This document shows, piece by piece, positions 8,722-18,645 of a stretch of 53,721 nucleotides of DNA. The stretch spans positions 1-53,721 of the forward strand of contig JASLKC010000009.1 in the NCBI GenBank assembly GCA_030747785.1, in the 5' to 3' direction. A program made the position numbers and the translations under genes. Within the stretch, counting starts at the first letter, position 1. Every line of letters starts with the position of its first letter. The notes under the pieces were generated by a model. That model was given only the letters and a program-made list of their open reading frames with translations, had not been told where the DNA came from and searched no databases. Origin of the DNA: Candidatus Poseidoniaceae archaeon. GTDB taxonomy: Archaea; Thermoplasmatota; Poseidoniia; Poseidoniales; Poseidoniaceae.

Positions 8722-10021
8722 ACAGTGCTGCCCCGAGCAGGGCTGTGAGTGTCAAGAGCGCGTTAATCCCTGCAATGCCGAGTGAATTTTCTACTTCGGG
8801 CATTACCATTTCTCCGCCCTCATATAAGGTGAAACTGTCACCGATGCTTCCATCGATTCTGTGATGGGTGAAGTCGATGGTTCTGCTCTCACCATCATAG
8901 ACCAACCTTGTCCAACCATAGGAACTATTCTCGCGATACGCGCTCCATTCCGGCTGTGGCTCATCGAGTTCTTCGTATGCAGACCTTCCACCTATTCCTA
9001 TCACCAAATGCACCGGCCCATTTTCAACCACCTGTTCAGAGATTACCGGATGGGTGCGTTCGTAAAAATGGTCATGGCCGGCGACGATGAGGTCGACCTC
9101 ATTCTCGACATAGAGAGCCTCAAGCGCATCTCTCAGTTCAACCTCCGATCCATGATAGGAGTTGGAGGAATACATCGGCTTGTGAGAGAAGATGATGATG
9201 AACGGTCTCTCCTCTCTAGCCTGTTCACTATTTGCGGCTTCTAGGTCCGCCTTAATCCAGTTGAATTGAGCACTGCCCTCATCGAAAGGATGCTCGCTGC
9301 TGATGAAAACCATGTGGACGCCGGGCATATCTCTCGCATACCAGAAGCCCTCGCTCTCCTTCACCTCATCCGAGTCAAACCTGTGCTCGTAGGGGATGAA
9401 TCCTGGCCCGGGTTCGTTCTCGTGATTGCCGACAGTCGGCACCCAAGGGATTGAGACCATACTCGACTGTTGTATTTCGAACCAATCATCCCAGACATTC
9501 TGGTCACCATCGGCATAGGAGATATCTCCCGAGATGGTGACTAACTGTGCATTCTGGTCGGAGATGATGCCGTCACTTACCTGCTGACCCTCCTCGGACA
9601 TTCCATGATCTGCGATTGATATCCACTCGAAATGCTCGGCATCAGGATTGATAGTGGTGAAACTGAGTTCAGGAGACCAAGTACTACCATCTCCCACTCG
9701 ATAGCTGATTTCTTCGCCTAAAGGAAGGCCTGTCATCAGCGCCATGTGGAACGCCTTGTCGTGATTGTAGCAATATGATTCTCCGCTGGCTGAAGCATCT
9801 CCTGCAGAGGATGACCATTCAACCTCTGCATCCCCTCTGACCTCGGTCGCCCACATCACCATCATCTCATCGTGAGAGTCGGCTAATTGCAGATGAATCT
9901 GCTCAGGCTGACTGCTACCGGTCAAAGTTGCGGGGCACTCAGTGAGAGCCTCGTTAAAGCTTTGAGCGGACGCTAATGGGGCCACAAGCAGAAGGAGCAG
10001 GGCTGCCAATAGGGTGCGCAT
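8708..10021 (-). CDS. Secreted purple acid phosphatase-like metallophosphoesterase
   Basis: Predicted extracellular phosphatase with a dinuclear metal centre. From the ATG at 10021 there is a strong signal peptide (MRTLLAALLLLLVAPLASA). Residues about 35-120 form the N-terminal fibronectin-like domain typical of purple acid phosphatases. The catalytic domain shows the block pattern of the family: IADHG (Asp), GDISYAD (Asp and the Fe-binding Tyr), GNHE (Asn), FSHKPMY (His) and GHDHFYER (two His). A C-terminal hydrophobic segment ending in a short charged tail (ALFTDR) probably anchors it in the membrane. It follows the class III aminotransferase gene by only 7 bp, so the two are co-transcribed, though the functional link is not obvious. 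A phosphate-scavenging role is inferred from family and secretion. Confidence 0.88.
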   Translation of the reverse strand: MRTLLAALLLLLVAPLASAQSFNEALTECPATLTGSSQPEQIHLQLADSHDEMMVMWATEVRGDAEVEWSSSAGDASASGESYCYNHDKAFHMALMTGLPLGEEISYRVGDGSTWSPELSFTTINPDAEHFEWISIADHGMSEEGQQVSDGIISDQNAQLVTISGDISYADGDQNVWDDWFEIQQSSMVSIPWVPTVGNHENEPGPGFIPYEHRFDSDEVKESEGFWYARDMPGVHMVFISSEHPFDEGSAQFNWIKADLEAANSEQAREERPFIIIFSHKPMYSSNSYHGSEVELRDALEALYVENEVDLIVAGHDHFYERTHPVISEQVVENGPVHLVIGIGGRSAYEELDEPQPEWSAYRENSSYGWTRLVYDGESRTIDFTHHRIDGSIGDSFTLYEGGEMVMPEVENSLGIAGINALLTLTALLGAALFTDR

Positions 10022-10028
10022 CAACCAA

Positions 10029-11501
10029 TCATTCTGTGAAGTGCTTTATCGCCCTTCGGGTTATGTCAATAACCAAGTCGATTTCCTCACTTGTAATATT
10101 GAAATGAGGTGTGAAGCGCAGTGCGTTAATTCCGCCATGAATAACTCCAAGTCCATGCTTACGGCACCAGACCTCAACCTTGTCGAAGCCAACTACCTCA
10201 AGACGCTCAGGATCGAGTTCCGCAGAAATGAGTAGCCCAGTTCCCTGAACTTTGGTAATCGTTCCGGGGAGCTCCTCGGACAAAGCATTGAGTTTCTCGA
10301 CGAATTCAACTCCCTTGTCACGAATATTCTGACGCATTTCAGGAGTGATCCTATCGAGAACTGCAACTGCGGTCTCAAGAGCACGTGGGTTGGTAGTCAT
10401 GGTATTTCCATAGATTCCAACCACGTAGAGTTTGGCAGCACGCTCATTTAGACCTAGAACCGAGAGTGGAAATTGTCCTGCATTGAGAGCCTTGGACCAT
10501 GTCTCAAGGTCTGGAGCCTCTGCGTCTTGGAAACCGTCGTAATCAACAATCGAAAGGGTTCCTTGACCACGAATGCCAGCCTGAATCGAATCGATTAGTA
10601 GCATAGAGCCATGTTCTTTGGTCAAACGGCGCGCCTCGTCATAGAATTCTCGCTCAATACATTGTCCGGGATTACCTTCACCTTGCACAGGCTCAATCGC
10701 CATGGTCTCGATGAAATAGCCATTAGCATCAGCATCGGCAAATGCTTCACGTAGAGCCGCTGTATCATTGCTTGGAACGAGAATAAGTGTGTCACGAACT
10801 GCGAATGTCCTGAGATTCTTATCGTAAGATCCCATACATGAATGACTGATTTGTGCTGGGCGATCTGTTCTCCCGTGGAAAGCTCTCTCAATTGCGAGCA
10901 GTTTGACTGATTTCCCCTCATGACGCCCTCCAGGGCCTGTCATCAATTTGGAATTTACATCGGAAATACGTAGTGCGACGGTTACGGATTCAGAACCTGA
11001 ATTCACACAGATAAATTTCGAGAATGGGCAAGAACCTCTTGTGTGTCCTAATTCGCGTTTCAATGCATTTGCAAGTCGGGCTTGGCTGAAAGATGGTGTC
11101 ATGACATTAGCCATCACATGGTTTTCAGCCATCGCTTCAATGATTGCATCTGGCCCATGCCCAATGCCTAGCATCCCATAGCCGCCATTATCATGCAAGA
11201 CAGCACCGTGGCTGGTAACAACCCATGGTCCACGTCCAGAAATGGCAACGTAGGGATTTACTGTTGCGGGTGCGTAGAAATTGATGAAGTCCGATTGTAG
11301 ATGTGCTACTAAGTCTCCTTCGCTCATCATCAGTTCATCACTAGAGAATTGAGATTGCTTCTCTGCGGCCTCATTAATTGCCTGTATCAAAGACGCATCG
11401 CGACTAGAAAAATCTAGGATTACATCATCTGGAAGACCTACGGTTTCGCAGGTGCCGCTAGCGGCTCTCATCTGGGATAGCAATGCCAAGATGTCTTCCA
11501 T
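10029..11501 (-). CDS. PLP-dependent class III aminotransferase
   Basis: Fold-type I pyridoxal-phosphate aminotransferase of the ornithine/4-aminobutyrate/lysine group, cytosolic, 490 residues. Visible: the GSES phosphate-binding turn (about 169-172), IEPVQGEGN (about 269-277), LLIDSIQAGIRGQG with Asp304 contacting the pyridine nitrogen, and TWSKALN with the Schiff-base Lys337. The usual DEVQTG is changed to DSIQAG, and an N-terminal extension of about 75 residues precedes the first canonical beta strand, so it is not a standard ArgD or GabT. The substrate cannot be named. An aldehyde dehydrogenase that could take its semialdehyde product lies 31 kb away, which is too far to be evidence. Co-oriented with, and 7 bp upstream of, the acid phosphatase gene. 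Confidence 0.85.
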   Translation of the reverse strand: MEDILALLSQMRAASGTCETVGLPDDVILDFSSRDASLIQAINEAAEKQSQFSSDELMMSEGDLVAHLQSDFINFYAPATVNPYVAISGRGPWVVTSHGAVLHDNGGYGMLGIGHGPDAIIEAMAENHVMANVMTPSFSQARLANALKRELGHTRGSCPFSKFICVNSGSESVTVALRISDVNSKLMTGPGGRHEGKSVKLLAIERAFHGRTDRPAQISHSCMGSYDKNLRTFAVRDTLILVPSNDTAALREAFADADANGYFIETMAIEPVQGEGNPGQCIEREFYDEARRLTKEHGSMLLIDSIQAGIRGQGTLSIVDYDGFQDAEAPDLETWSKALNAGQFPLSVLGLNERAAKLYVVGIYGNTMTTNPRALETAVAVLDRITPEMRQNIRDKGVEFVEKLNALSEELPGTITKVQGTGLLISAELDPERLEVVGFDKVEVWCRKHGLGVIHGGINALRFTPHFNITSEEIDLVIDITRRAIKHFTE

Positions 11502-11574
11502 GACCTTCGTGCCATCTATGCCATGTATTCAACATTCTTATGCTCGCTTTTGTAAATTTCATCTTATTCAATAC

Positions 11575-13452
11575 TCAGTCTTCGTCAACTACTTCGAAGT
11601 CTGCATCGACCACACCGTCATCATCGCTTTCGGAGTCGCCTGCTTCTTCTTGAGCTGCCATCTCGGCTGCTGCTGCCTCATAGAGTTTGGATGAGATCGC
11701 ATGCATTGCCTCTTCGATTTCCTTGACTTTAGCCTGAACTGCAGCCTCATCAATCTCGTCGAGTTCTTTGACTTCACCTTCTTCGTTTTGCAGTAGAGTT
11801 TCGAGTTCAGTAACCTTCGAAAGGACTGGTTCCTTGTCTTCATCAGACAATTTTTCTCCAGCTTCTTCGAGGGTACGACGGGTCTGGTAAACAATTTGGT
11901 CAGCCATATTTCGCATCTCGACCTGGGCCTTTCGGCGCTTGTCGGTCTCAGCAAATTCCTCTGCTTCTGCAATCTTCGACTGGATCTCATCTTCTGAAAG
12001 TGAAGTTGTTGATTCAATCTTTACCGACTGTTCCTTACCGGTTCCAAGGTCCTTAGCACTAACATTGACAATTCCATTTGCATCGATATCGAAAGTAACC
12101 TCGACTTGTGGCATTCCACGTGGTGCAGGTGGAATTCCTACTAGATGGAACTGCCCAAGAGTGACGTTATCCTTTGCGAATTCACGCTCACCTTGTAGGA
12201 CATGAATCTCTACCGCAGGTTGGTTATCGCTTGCGGTTGAGAAAGTCTCACTGCGGCGACTTGGGATTGTAGTATTACGCTCAATCATGGTAGTAGTAAC
12301 ACCACCAAGAGTCTCGATTCCTAGAGTCAATGGGGTGACATCGAGTAACAGAATGTCACTAACACCTGCATCACCGGCGATAATACCGGCTTGAAGTGCA
12401 GCACCCATTGCCACTGCTTCATCGGGGTTGATCCCCTTGAATGGAGCCTTACCAGTCTCCTTTTCGATTGCAGTTTGAACAGCAGGTACACGGGTAGAAC
12501 CTCCAACGAGAATGACCTTGTCGACTTGGCCCTTGGAAAGACCTGCATCCTTCATTGCCTGGCGAGTTGGTTTCATTGTTCTCTCAACCAACGAAGAAAT
12601 TAATTCCTCGAATTTAGCCTTGGTTACGGTGATGTCCAAATGCTCGGGTTGACCATCACTCATGGTGATGAATGGTAGATTGACTTGGGATTGACCTGTT
12701 CCAGATAACTCGATTTTAGCCTTCTCAGCAGCCTCTTTGAGGCGGCTCATTGCCTGAACATCCTTGGACAAATCGATACCGGTACTCTTCTTGAAATCTG
12801 CAACCAAGTGACCGATTAAAACATCATCGAAGTCATCGCCACCGAGCTTGTTGTTTCCTGCAGTAGCCTTTACCTCAATCTGTGGCTGTCCATCGACATC
12901 ATAAATTTCAAGAACAGAAACATCGAATGTACCTCCTCCGAGGTCATAAACGAGAATTGTTTGATCTTCTTCTTTGTCGATTCCATAGGCTAATGCTGCT
13001 GCGGTTGGTTCGTTGATGATTCGAAGTACATCAAGACCAGCAATGCGTCCAGCATCCTTTGTTGCCTTACGCTGAGCATCTGTGAAGTAAGCAGGACAGG
13101 TGATTACAGCCTGCTTTACGGTGGTTCCAAGATATGCCTCTGCATCGGCTTTCAGCTTTTGCAAAATGAAAGCACTAACTTCTTGCGGAGTATATTTGTT
13201 ATCATCGATATCTGTTGACCAATCGGTTCCCATGTGTCTCTTGACACTGAGGATTGTTCGTGTTGGGTTGGTTACAGCTTGACGTTTTGCTGTAACTCCG
13301 ACCATACGTTCTCCACCATCTTTGGCAAATGCTACGACAGAAGGAGTGGTACGTGCACCCTCAGCATTTGCAATTACTACGGCTTCTCCATTCTCTATGG
13401 TAGCCACACAAGAGTTGGTGGTTCCAAGATCTATTCCTATAATATTCGACAT
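11575..13452 (-). CDS. dnaK: Chaperone DnaK (Hsp70)
   Basis: ATP-driven protein-folding chaperone, about 625 residues. The ATG at 13452 is chosen because [14 protein letters not shown], the phosphate-1 loop that opens every DnaK, begins 3 residues in; a longer in-frame reading overlaps the upstream gene. Other Hsp70 marks are [52 protein letters not shown], the substrate-domain [14 protein letters not shown] and an acidic C-terminus ending [10 protein letters not shown]. It is 25 bp downstream of the Hsp20-like gene and surely shares its transcript. DnaK is patchy in archaea and generally thought to have been acquired from bacteria. GrpE and DnaJ, the usual partners, are not adjacent. Confidence 0.98.
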   Translation of the reverse strand: MSNIIGIDLGTTNSCVATIENGEAVVIANAEGARTTPSVVAFAKDGGERMVGVTAKRQAVTNPTRTILSVKRHMGTDWSTDIDDNKYTPQEVSAFILQKLKADAEAYLGTTVKQAVITCPAYFTDAQRKATKDAGRIAGLDVLRIINEPTAAALAYGIDKEEDQTILVYDLGGGTFDVSVLEIYDVDGQPQIEVKATAGNNKLGGDDFDDVLIGHLVADFKKSTGIDLSKDVQAMSRLKEAAEKAKIELSGTGQSQVNLPFITMSDGQPEHLDITVTKAKFEELISSLVERTMKPTRQAMKDAGLSKGQVDKVILVGGSTRVPAVQTAIEKETGKAPFKGINPDEAVAMGAALQAGIIAGDAGVSDILLLDVTPLTLGIETLGGVTTTMIERNTTIPSRRSETFSTASDNQPAVEIHVLQGEREFAKDNVTLGQFHLVGIPPAPRGMPQVEVTFDIDANGIVNVSAKDLGTGKEQSVKIESTTSLSEDEIQSKIAEAEEFAETDKRRKAQVEMRNMADQIVYQTRRTLEEAGEKLSDEDKEPVLSKVTELETLLQNEEGEVKELDEIDEAAVQAKVKEIEEAMHAISSKLYEAAAAEMAAQEEAGDSESDDDGVVDADFEVVDED

Positions 13453-13477
13453 TTTTTCACTTCCAACTTTCCCGAAA

Positions 13478-14176
13478 TCAAAGGATCGGGATGCCTCCAT
13501 CGTCTTCATCATCATCATCGTCGTCAGCGACATCTAAGCTGACATCCGTTGATTCTGGAAAATAATCATCATCGACTTCTTCGTCTAGTATTTCTGAATC
13601 ATCTGCTGCAGAACCTTGTGGAGTAAGTTTGAGAGTGATATCGAGAATTCCATTATTCATCGACCAATCAACAACATCATCACATTTGTGTGGTAATTCA
13701 ATTTGTGCGAGCGGTGGATTGGACGGATCTGACAGAACCTGTATTGCATTTCCACCACTGGAAAGAGCAATTTCAATTTCTTCCATATCTGCACGAGTTG
13801 CAAAATCTACAGTTATTGACATATTCCAACCAGAGAGATATACATCTTCAACTGGCAGTTTTACCACCGTTTCTTTTGGACTATCATCAATGTCTACCTC
13901 GACTGGATTGGCATCGACCTTGACATTTACTCCCATGTTAGAGAGCATCTCTTCAAGTGGCATTCCAGATTGGAAGAGTTTCATCAAATTCGAAATGTCG
14001 AAATTGAAATTGACATCCCCTTTAGCAAGACGTTCCGCATCTAATCCCATGTCATCAAATTGGGAACGGAACTGTTCCATGAGTTTACGAAGTTGAGGCA
14101 TATCAATCTCCATTCCCATGTTTTTGAACATCTCTGCCATCTGCTCTAGCATCTTTTCTTCCCAGTCTTCAGCCAT
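13478..14176 (-). CDS. Hsp20/CS-like beta-sandwich protein upstream of dnaK
   Basis: A 232-residue acidic protein. Residues about 1-75 are helical and Met-rich ([50 protein letters not shown]). Residues about 105-185 look like an alpha-crystallin/CS domain: [27 protein letters not shown], then [27 protein letters not shown], which follows the small-heat-shock-protein pattern of 'IELP...V......NGIL.ITL'. The C-terminus is a long Asp/Glu tail ending GGIPIL, reminiscent of the I-X-I tail of small Hsps. I infer a small-Hsp or co-chaperone role from the domain shape and from sitting directly before dnaK and divergent from the chaperonin. I cannot name an established family with certainty. Confidence 0.7.
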   Translation of the reverse strand: MAEDWEEKMLEQMAEMFKNMGMEIDMPQLRKLMEQFRSQFDDMGLDAERLAKGDVNFNFDISNLMKLFQSGMPLEEMLSNMGVNVKVDANPVEVDIDDSPKETVVKLPVEDVYLSGWNMSITVDFATRADMEEIEIALSSGGNAIQVLSDPSNPPLAQIELPHKCDDVVDWSMNNGILDITLKLTPQGSAADDSEILDEEVDDDYFPESTDVSLDVADDDDDDEDDGGIPIL

Positions 14177-14204
14177 AATCTTGCACCACTACTTAACCAT
14201 CGGT

Positions 14205-14211
14205 TGTATAG
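14205..14211 (-). promoter_or_regulatory. Candidate TATA box for the Hsp20-like/dnaK operon
   Basis: CTATACA on the minus strand, centred about 32 nt upstream of the ATG at 14176, which would give a very short leader. It lies in the 95-bp divergent region shared with the chaperonin gene. Confidence 0.35.
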
Positions 14212-14226
14212 TCGGAGCAGCACCCC

Positions 14227-14233
14227 ATATATC
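14227..14233 (+). promoter_or_regulatory. Candidate TATA box for the chaperonin gene
   Basis: ATATATC, the most AT-rich run in the divergent region, centred 42 nt before the GTG start at 14272. It would give a leader of about 16 nt containing GGTGG as a possible ribosome-binding site. Confidence 0.35.
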
Positions 14234-14271
14234 AACCAAACGCTCAAGGCAGTACCCCGGGTCGGTGGCAT

Positions 14272-15861
14272 GTGGCCGAGGAAACTATTCTCGAATCGAC
14301 CGATAGAACGAGCGGTCGCGAGGCGCTACGCAAGAATGTCCAAGCGGCTATTGCGTTAGCTGGAGCGGTTCGTACTACTCTCGGGCCAAAGGGCCTAGAC
14401 AAATTACTCATCGATGATGAAGGTCGTACACTGGTGACCAATGACGGCGTAACTGTGCTTGAGACTGCGAAAGTCGAACATCCTGTTGCCCGAATGGTAA
14501 TCAATGCCTCTTCGACTCAAGATCGTGTTGCCCGGGATGGAACAACTTCAACAGTAGTGATTTGTGCCGAGATGTTACGGAATGCTTGGCAATTAGTTCG
14601 CCAAGGTATACATCCTGCAACCATTGCACGGGGCTTTGCACAATCAGAATCTTTCGCGCTCAAACTATTAGATGAGATGACAATTACTGCTACTACTGAA
14701 CAAATGTACTCGGCAGTAGAAACTAGTTTGTCGGGGAAAATGGAAAGGAGAGTTCAGGCACGCTTGAGCAAATTAGCACTTGAGGCTTCTGAAAGGATCA
14801 CAACAGAACAGAGAACCGACCCCACTAGAGTGAAAATAATTCGTCAAAATGGTGGTTCGGCGGTTGATGCAGAATTAGTGATTGGTCTAGCAATTCCAAA
14901 AACCAGAGTTCATTCAGAAATGTTGGAATGCGGTGGCCCCGGCAGTATACTTCTCGTTGATGGTGGTCTCGAAAAACGTAGTCCGATGCTAGGCGCAAAA
15001 TTATCCATTACATCTACTGGAATGTTAGATGCATTCCGTGCAGCTGAAGTAAAGGCTGTGATGAAACAAGTTGAGAATCTAAAGAGCATCGGCTGTGACA
15101 TCTTAGTTGTGAAAGAAGGAATCGATGACGAAGCAAGACAGGCTCTAGCCGATGCTGGGATACTTGCATATCGTCGAGTTGAAAACACAGATTTGGAATT
15201 ACTTGCACGTGCTTGTAACACATCTCTTATTCACGATATTGGAAGGGCCACTAAAGAGGACTTGGGCGTATTTATTTCTACGCGTGAAGAACTCAAAGGT
15301 GGTACAAATTATTGGATATTAACATCGGAAGATGATGCTGCAACTTTGATTGCCAGAGGCTCCTCAACTGAAGTCCTTGGCGAGGTAGAGCGCTGTTTTG
15401 GAGATGCACTCGGCGTGGCATGTCAACTTCAAGAAGATCCCCAACTGCTGCCCGGTGGAGGTGCAACTCAAGTTGCACTTGCAAGAGCAGTACGTCGCCA
15501 TGCGGAAACAATCCCTGGGCGTGAACAAATGGCGATGGAGGCTTGGGCTGATGGCCTAGAGGTCATCCCAAGAGCACTAGCCCAGAATGCCGGTCTTGAC
15601 CCAATAGAATCCCTTCTCAAACTCACTGCTGCACAATCAGAGGGTGGAGTAATGATTGGCCTTGATTTGGATACAGGTACACCTTCAGACACTGTTTCAA
15701 GAGGTGTTCTTGAACCTGTGAAAATTACACGTCAAGCAATTTCAGGGGCTACGGAGGCCGCAATTAGTATCCTCAGAATCGATGATGTGCTATGGGCTCA
15801 AATGGATGCACAAGTTCCTGATGATATTCAACAACAGCTAGCAGGTATGGGCCCTGAATGA
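14272..15861 (+). CDS. Group II chaperonin (thermosome) subunit, divergent
   Basis: ATP-dependent double-ring folding chamber subunit, 529 residues. Family marks: LGPKGLDKLL, NDGVTVL, ARDGTTSTVV, GSILLVDGG, KEGIDDEARQALADAGI, ERCFGDALGVA, PGGGATQVALA and AQNAGLDPIESL. The nucleotide loop normally reads GDGTT; here Gly is replaced by Arg (RDGTT) while the catalytic Asp is kept. The second catalytic Asp, in the GDAL segment, is also kept. The C-terminus stops at LAGMGPE and lacks the long Gly-Met tail of many thermosomes. The start is GTG; no in-frame ATG precedes it. It may be a specialised paralogue rather than the main thermosome subunit; other subunits are not in the window. Its stop overlaps the next gene's ATG (ATGA). 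Confidence 0.93.
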   Translation: MAEETILESTDRTSGREALRKNVQAAIALAGAVRTTLGPKGLDKLLIDDEGRTLVTNDGVTVLETAKVEHPVARMVINASSTQDRVARDGTTSTVVICAEMLRNAWQLVRQGIHPATIARGFAQSESFALKLLDEMTITATTEQMYSAVETSLSGKMERRVQARLSKLALEASERITTEQRTDPTRVKIIRQNGGSAVDAELVIGLAIPKTRVHSEMLECGGPGSILLVDGGLEKRSPMLGAKLSITSTGMLDAFRAAEVKAVMKQVENLKSIGCDILVVKEGIDDEARQALADAGILAYRRVENTDLELLARACNTSLIHDIGRATKEDLGVFISTREELKGGTNYWILTSEDDAATLIARGSSTEVLGEVERCFGDALGVACQLQEDPQLLPGGGATQVALARAVRRHAETIPGREQMAMEAWADGLEVIPRALAQNAGLDPIESLLKLTAAQSEGGVMIGLDLDTGTPSDTVSRGVLEPVKITRQAISGATEAAISILRIDDVLWAQMDAQVPDDIQQQLAGMGPE

Positions 15862-16952
15862 GCCAACACTCAAGAACGGCCTCACTACTCGTGGAAATAA
15901 TGTCGGGCCTACCAGACACCATGATGGCGTGGACAAAGGTTCACGGACAGCAGAATGGTTTCGAGTTAATTGAGCACGCAGTGCCTTCACCCGGACCTGG
16001 TGAAGTTCTTGTAAAAACTGCATCAACTAGCATTTGTGGAACCGATTTACACATCTGGCTTTGGGATGAATGGAGCAAAGGGGAAGTCGAATTAGGAACG
16101 ATTACTGGTCACGAAACTTGTGGAACCGTTGTTGGGCTAGGTGAAGGGGTTGCGAGCCATTCTATTGGTGACCAAATCGCTGTTGAATGCCATCTAGCAG
16201 ATTGGACATGCCCAAGATGCCTCGAAGGGAATGCTCATATTTGCGAAAACGGCAGTATTTTCGGGCTCCATAGCCACGGTGCATTTGCTCCTTATTTTAC
16301 TATTCAATCCACGAATGCTCGCCATACACCCGAAGGATTGGATACAGCACATGGCTCTATTCAGGACCCATTGGGTAATGCGATTCACACCCTCACAGGG
16401 GGCCCTGTTGATGGTGCTACTATTGCCATCCACGGCCTTGGACCTATCGGGCTTTTTGCGGTAAATGCAGCTAAGGCATTAGGAGCATCCAAAGTGATTG
16501 CTATCGATTGGGAAAACACCTATCGAATGGACTTAGCCAAAGAAATTGGCGCAGATCTCGTGCTTGGAAAGGGCGATGATATCGAAGCGGAAATTCTTGC
16601 ATTTACCGAGGGGAAAGGTGTAGACAACTCGTGTGAATTTTCAGGTTCTGCTACTGCTCTTTCAAACGCAATCAAGAGCACCAGAATGGGTGGATATCTC
16701 AACATCTTGAGCGTCTATGGAGATACTGAAACCATTGTTCCAATGAACGATATTGTGTTCAGATATCTGCACCTAAAAGGCATTAATGGTCGGAAAATGT
16801 GGTCAACTTGGGATATTATGCACGATTTACTCGCCCGCAACACTATTGATGTTGATATGATTATTACTCATAGATTGAATTGGAAAGACTTCCAAAAAGG
16901 TATGGAACTGACGCACTCCGGCCAATGTGGCAAAGTAGTTCTCGACTTTTAA
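15858..16952 (+). CDS. tdh: L-threonine 3-dehydrogenase (zinc alcohol dehydrogenase family)
   Basis: Predicted NAD-dependent oxidation of threonine to 2-amino-3-oxobutyrate in the cytosol. The family is recognised from [15 protein letters not shown] (catalytic Zn Cys and the TDH-type His-Ile-x-x-Trp-x-Glu-Trp), [17 protein letters not shown], the GLGPIG nucleotide-binding loop and [16 protein letters not shown]...SGQCGKVVL. Three of the four structural-zinc cysteines are seen in [14 protein letters not shown]; the first is Asp. The ATG at 15858 overlaps the chaperonin stop codon (ATGA), which suggests translational coupling, but the family usually begins near the Met at 15921 or 15924, so the first 21 residues may not be real. 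Other medium-chain polyol dehydrogenases are possible but fit less well. Confidence 0.88.
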   Translation: MSQHSRTASLLVEIMSGLPDTMMAWTKVHGQQNGFELIEHAVPSPGPGEVLVKTASTSICGTDLHIWLWDEWSKGEVELGTITGHETCGTVVGLGEGVASHSIGDQIAVECHLADWTCPRCLEGNAHICENGSIFGLHSHGAFAPYFTIQSTNARHTPEGLDTAHGSIQDPLGNAIHTLTGGPVDGATIAIHGLGPIGLFAVNAAKALGASKVIAIDWENTYRMDLAKEIGADLVLGKGDDIEAEILAFTEGKGVDNSCEFSGSATALSNAIKSTRMGGYLNILSVYGDTETIVPMNDIVFRYLHLKGINGRKMWSTWDIMHDLLARNTIDVDMIITHRLNWKDFQKGMELTHSGQCGKVVLDF

Positions 16953-17028
16953 TACCCAATTTAACTTGTTTTCGTATAACCCAATGTTGAAATGGGAGGC
17001 GCGATGGCCTCAAAGCCCGTTGAAGGAC

Positions 17029-18645
17029 ATGAAGTACGTCGTAGTCTCCGGTGGAGTACTCAGCGGTCTCGGTAAGGGAGTTACTGCTTCCAGTATCGGA
17101 GTTCTGCTCAAGAGTGCAGGACTGAGAGTCACTGCAGTCAAAATTGATCCGTACCTCAACAGCGATGCTGGCACAATGAGTCCATTTGAACATGGAGAGG
17201 TATTTGTTCTCGACGATGGCGGAGAGGCTGATCTCGATTTAGGTAATTATGAGCGCTTCTGTGACCTCAACCTCTATCGCGATAATAATATCACTACGGG
17301 TAAAATCTATTCACAGGTAATCGAAGCAGAACGTCGTGGTGATTACCTCGGAAAGACCGTCCAAGTTATCCCTCACATTACCAACGCTGTCCAAGACTGG
17401 ATTGAGCGAATTGCTGCTGTTCCAGCTGATGGAAAAGAGGGTAGTCCTGATGCTTGCGTAATTGAATTGGGTGGAACCGTTGGTGATATTGAATCAGCCC
17501 CATTTATCGAAGCACTGCGCCAATTCCAATTCCGAGTTGGTCGCGAAAATATTTACTTCGTCCATGTATCACTTGTCCCAGTTATGGGCCCTGTTGGTGA
17601 ACAGAAGACCAAACCCACTCAGCATACAGTCAAGGAGTTGCGAGGGTTGGGAATTACTCCAGATGTTTTGGTATGTCGTGCTGAAGCACCATTGGCTCGT
17701 GAAACCAGAGAAAAACTCGCACAATTCTGTCACGTCTCTCCTGATGCAGTAATGAGTGCTCACGATGTTTCAAACATCTATCGAGTCCCATTACTTCTCA
17801 AAGAACAAGGGATGTGTGAGGCACTTGGCATTGATTGTGAAGTCACTGATTTGATGACTCGATGGGAGAAAATGGCAGATCGAGTCGATAATCTCGGAGA
17901 TGATGTGCGAATAGCAATGGTTGGTAAATACACAGGTCTAACCGACTCCTATCTATCTGTGATCAAGAGTCTGCAACACGCTTCTTATACTGTTGAAAGG
18001 ACCTTGCAAATTGATTGGATTGAAGCAAGTAATCTAGAAGATGCGTCACATTCCGACTGGGAGATTCTGAGAGCGGCGAATGGTATTCTGGTCCCAGGTG
18101 GCTTTGGTGACCGCGGAATCGAAGGGAAGATTCTCGCAGCCAATTATGCAAGAACCAATTCTGTCCCATATCTTGGAATCTGCCTCGGGCTTCAAATCGC
18201 TACTATCGAGTTCTGCCGTAATGTTCTCGGACTTGAGAATGCTAACTCGACGGAATTCGATGAAAATACACCTCACCCAGCAGTAGTTTTCATGCCAGAA
18301 ATTAGCAAAACTCACCTCGGTGGAACCATGCGTCTTGGTAGCCGGCCAACAATTTTCCAAGTTGATGATTGTATGATGCGCCGCCTTTATGGTGGAGATG
18401 CAGAAGTAGATGAGAGGCATCGTCATCGTTACGAAGTCAATCCAGATTTGATATCAAATATTGAAGCTGCCGGGCTAAATTTCGTTGGAAAAGACGAAAC
18501 TGGTCTGCGTTGCGAAATATTCGAACTCGAAGGACATCCATACTATGTTGGCGTTCAATATCATCCGGAATTTAAGTCGAGGCCTGAAAGACCAAGCCCG
18601 CCATTCCTTGGATTGTTAAAGGCTGCAACTGGACAATCAATCTGA
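17029..18645 (+). CDS. pyrG: CTP synthase
   Basis: Makes CTP from UTP, ATP and glutamine. The start is ATG 17029, where the conserved [17 protein letters not shown] begins; a longer reading adds 21 unconserved residues. 538 residues, the normal length. The synthase domain shows [39 protein letters not shown] and the [12 protein letters not shown] region; the C-terminal class I glutamine amidotransferase domain has PGGFGDRG, the nucleophile Cys in YLGICLGLQ, and the His/Glu pair in QYHPEF. It overlaps the 3' end of the NAD-kinase-like gene by 9 bp on the other strand. Together with pyrB and pyrI 6 kb away it covers the first committed and the last steps of pyrimidine nucleotide synthesis. Confidence 0.98.
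   Translation: MKYVVVSGGVLSGLGKGVTASSIGVLLKSAGLRVTAVKIDPYLNSDAGTMSPFEHGEVFVLDDGGEADLDLGNYERFCDLNLYRDNNITTGKIYSQVIEAERRGDYLGKTVQVIPHITNAVQDWIERIAAVPADGKEGSPDACVIELGGTVGDIESAPFIEALRQFQFRVGRENIYFVHVSLVPVMGPVGEQKTKPTQHTVKELRGLGITPDVLVCRAEAPLARETREKLAQFCHVSPDAVMSAHDVSNIYRVPLLLKEQGMCEALGIDCEVTDLMTRWEKMADRVDNLGDDVRIAMVGKYTGLTDSYLSVIKSLQHASYTVERTLQIDWIEASNLEDASHSDWEILRAANGILVPGGFGDRGIEGKILAANYARTNSVPYLGICLGLQIATIEFCRNVLGLENANSTEFDENTPHPAVVFMPEISKTHLGGTMRLGSRPTIFQVDDCMMRRLYGGDAEVDERHRHRYEVNPDLISNIEAAGLNFVGKDETGLRCEIFELEGHPYYVGVQYHPEFKSRPERPSPPFLGLLKAATGQSI

Noticed and set aside
11575-13452. DnaK taken as evidence of bacterial contamination
   Set aside because: DnaK is found in many mesophilic archaea, and here it is flanked by a group II chaperonin with uniform base composition.
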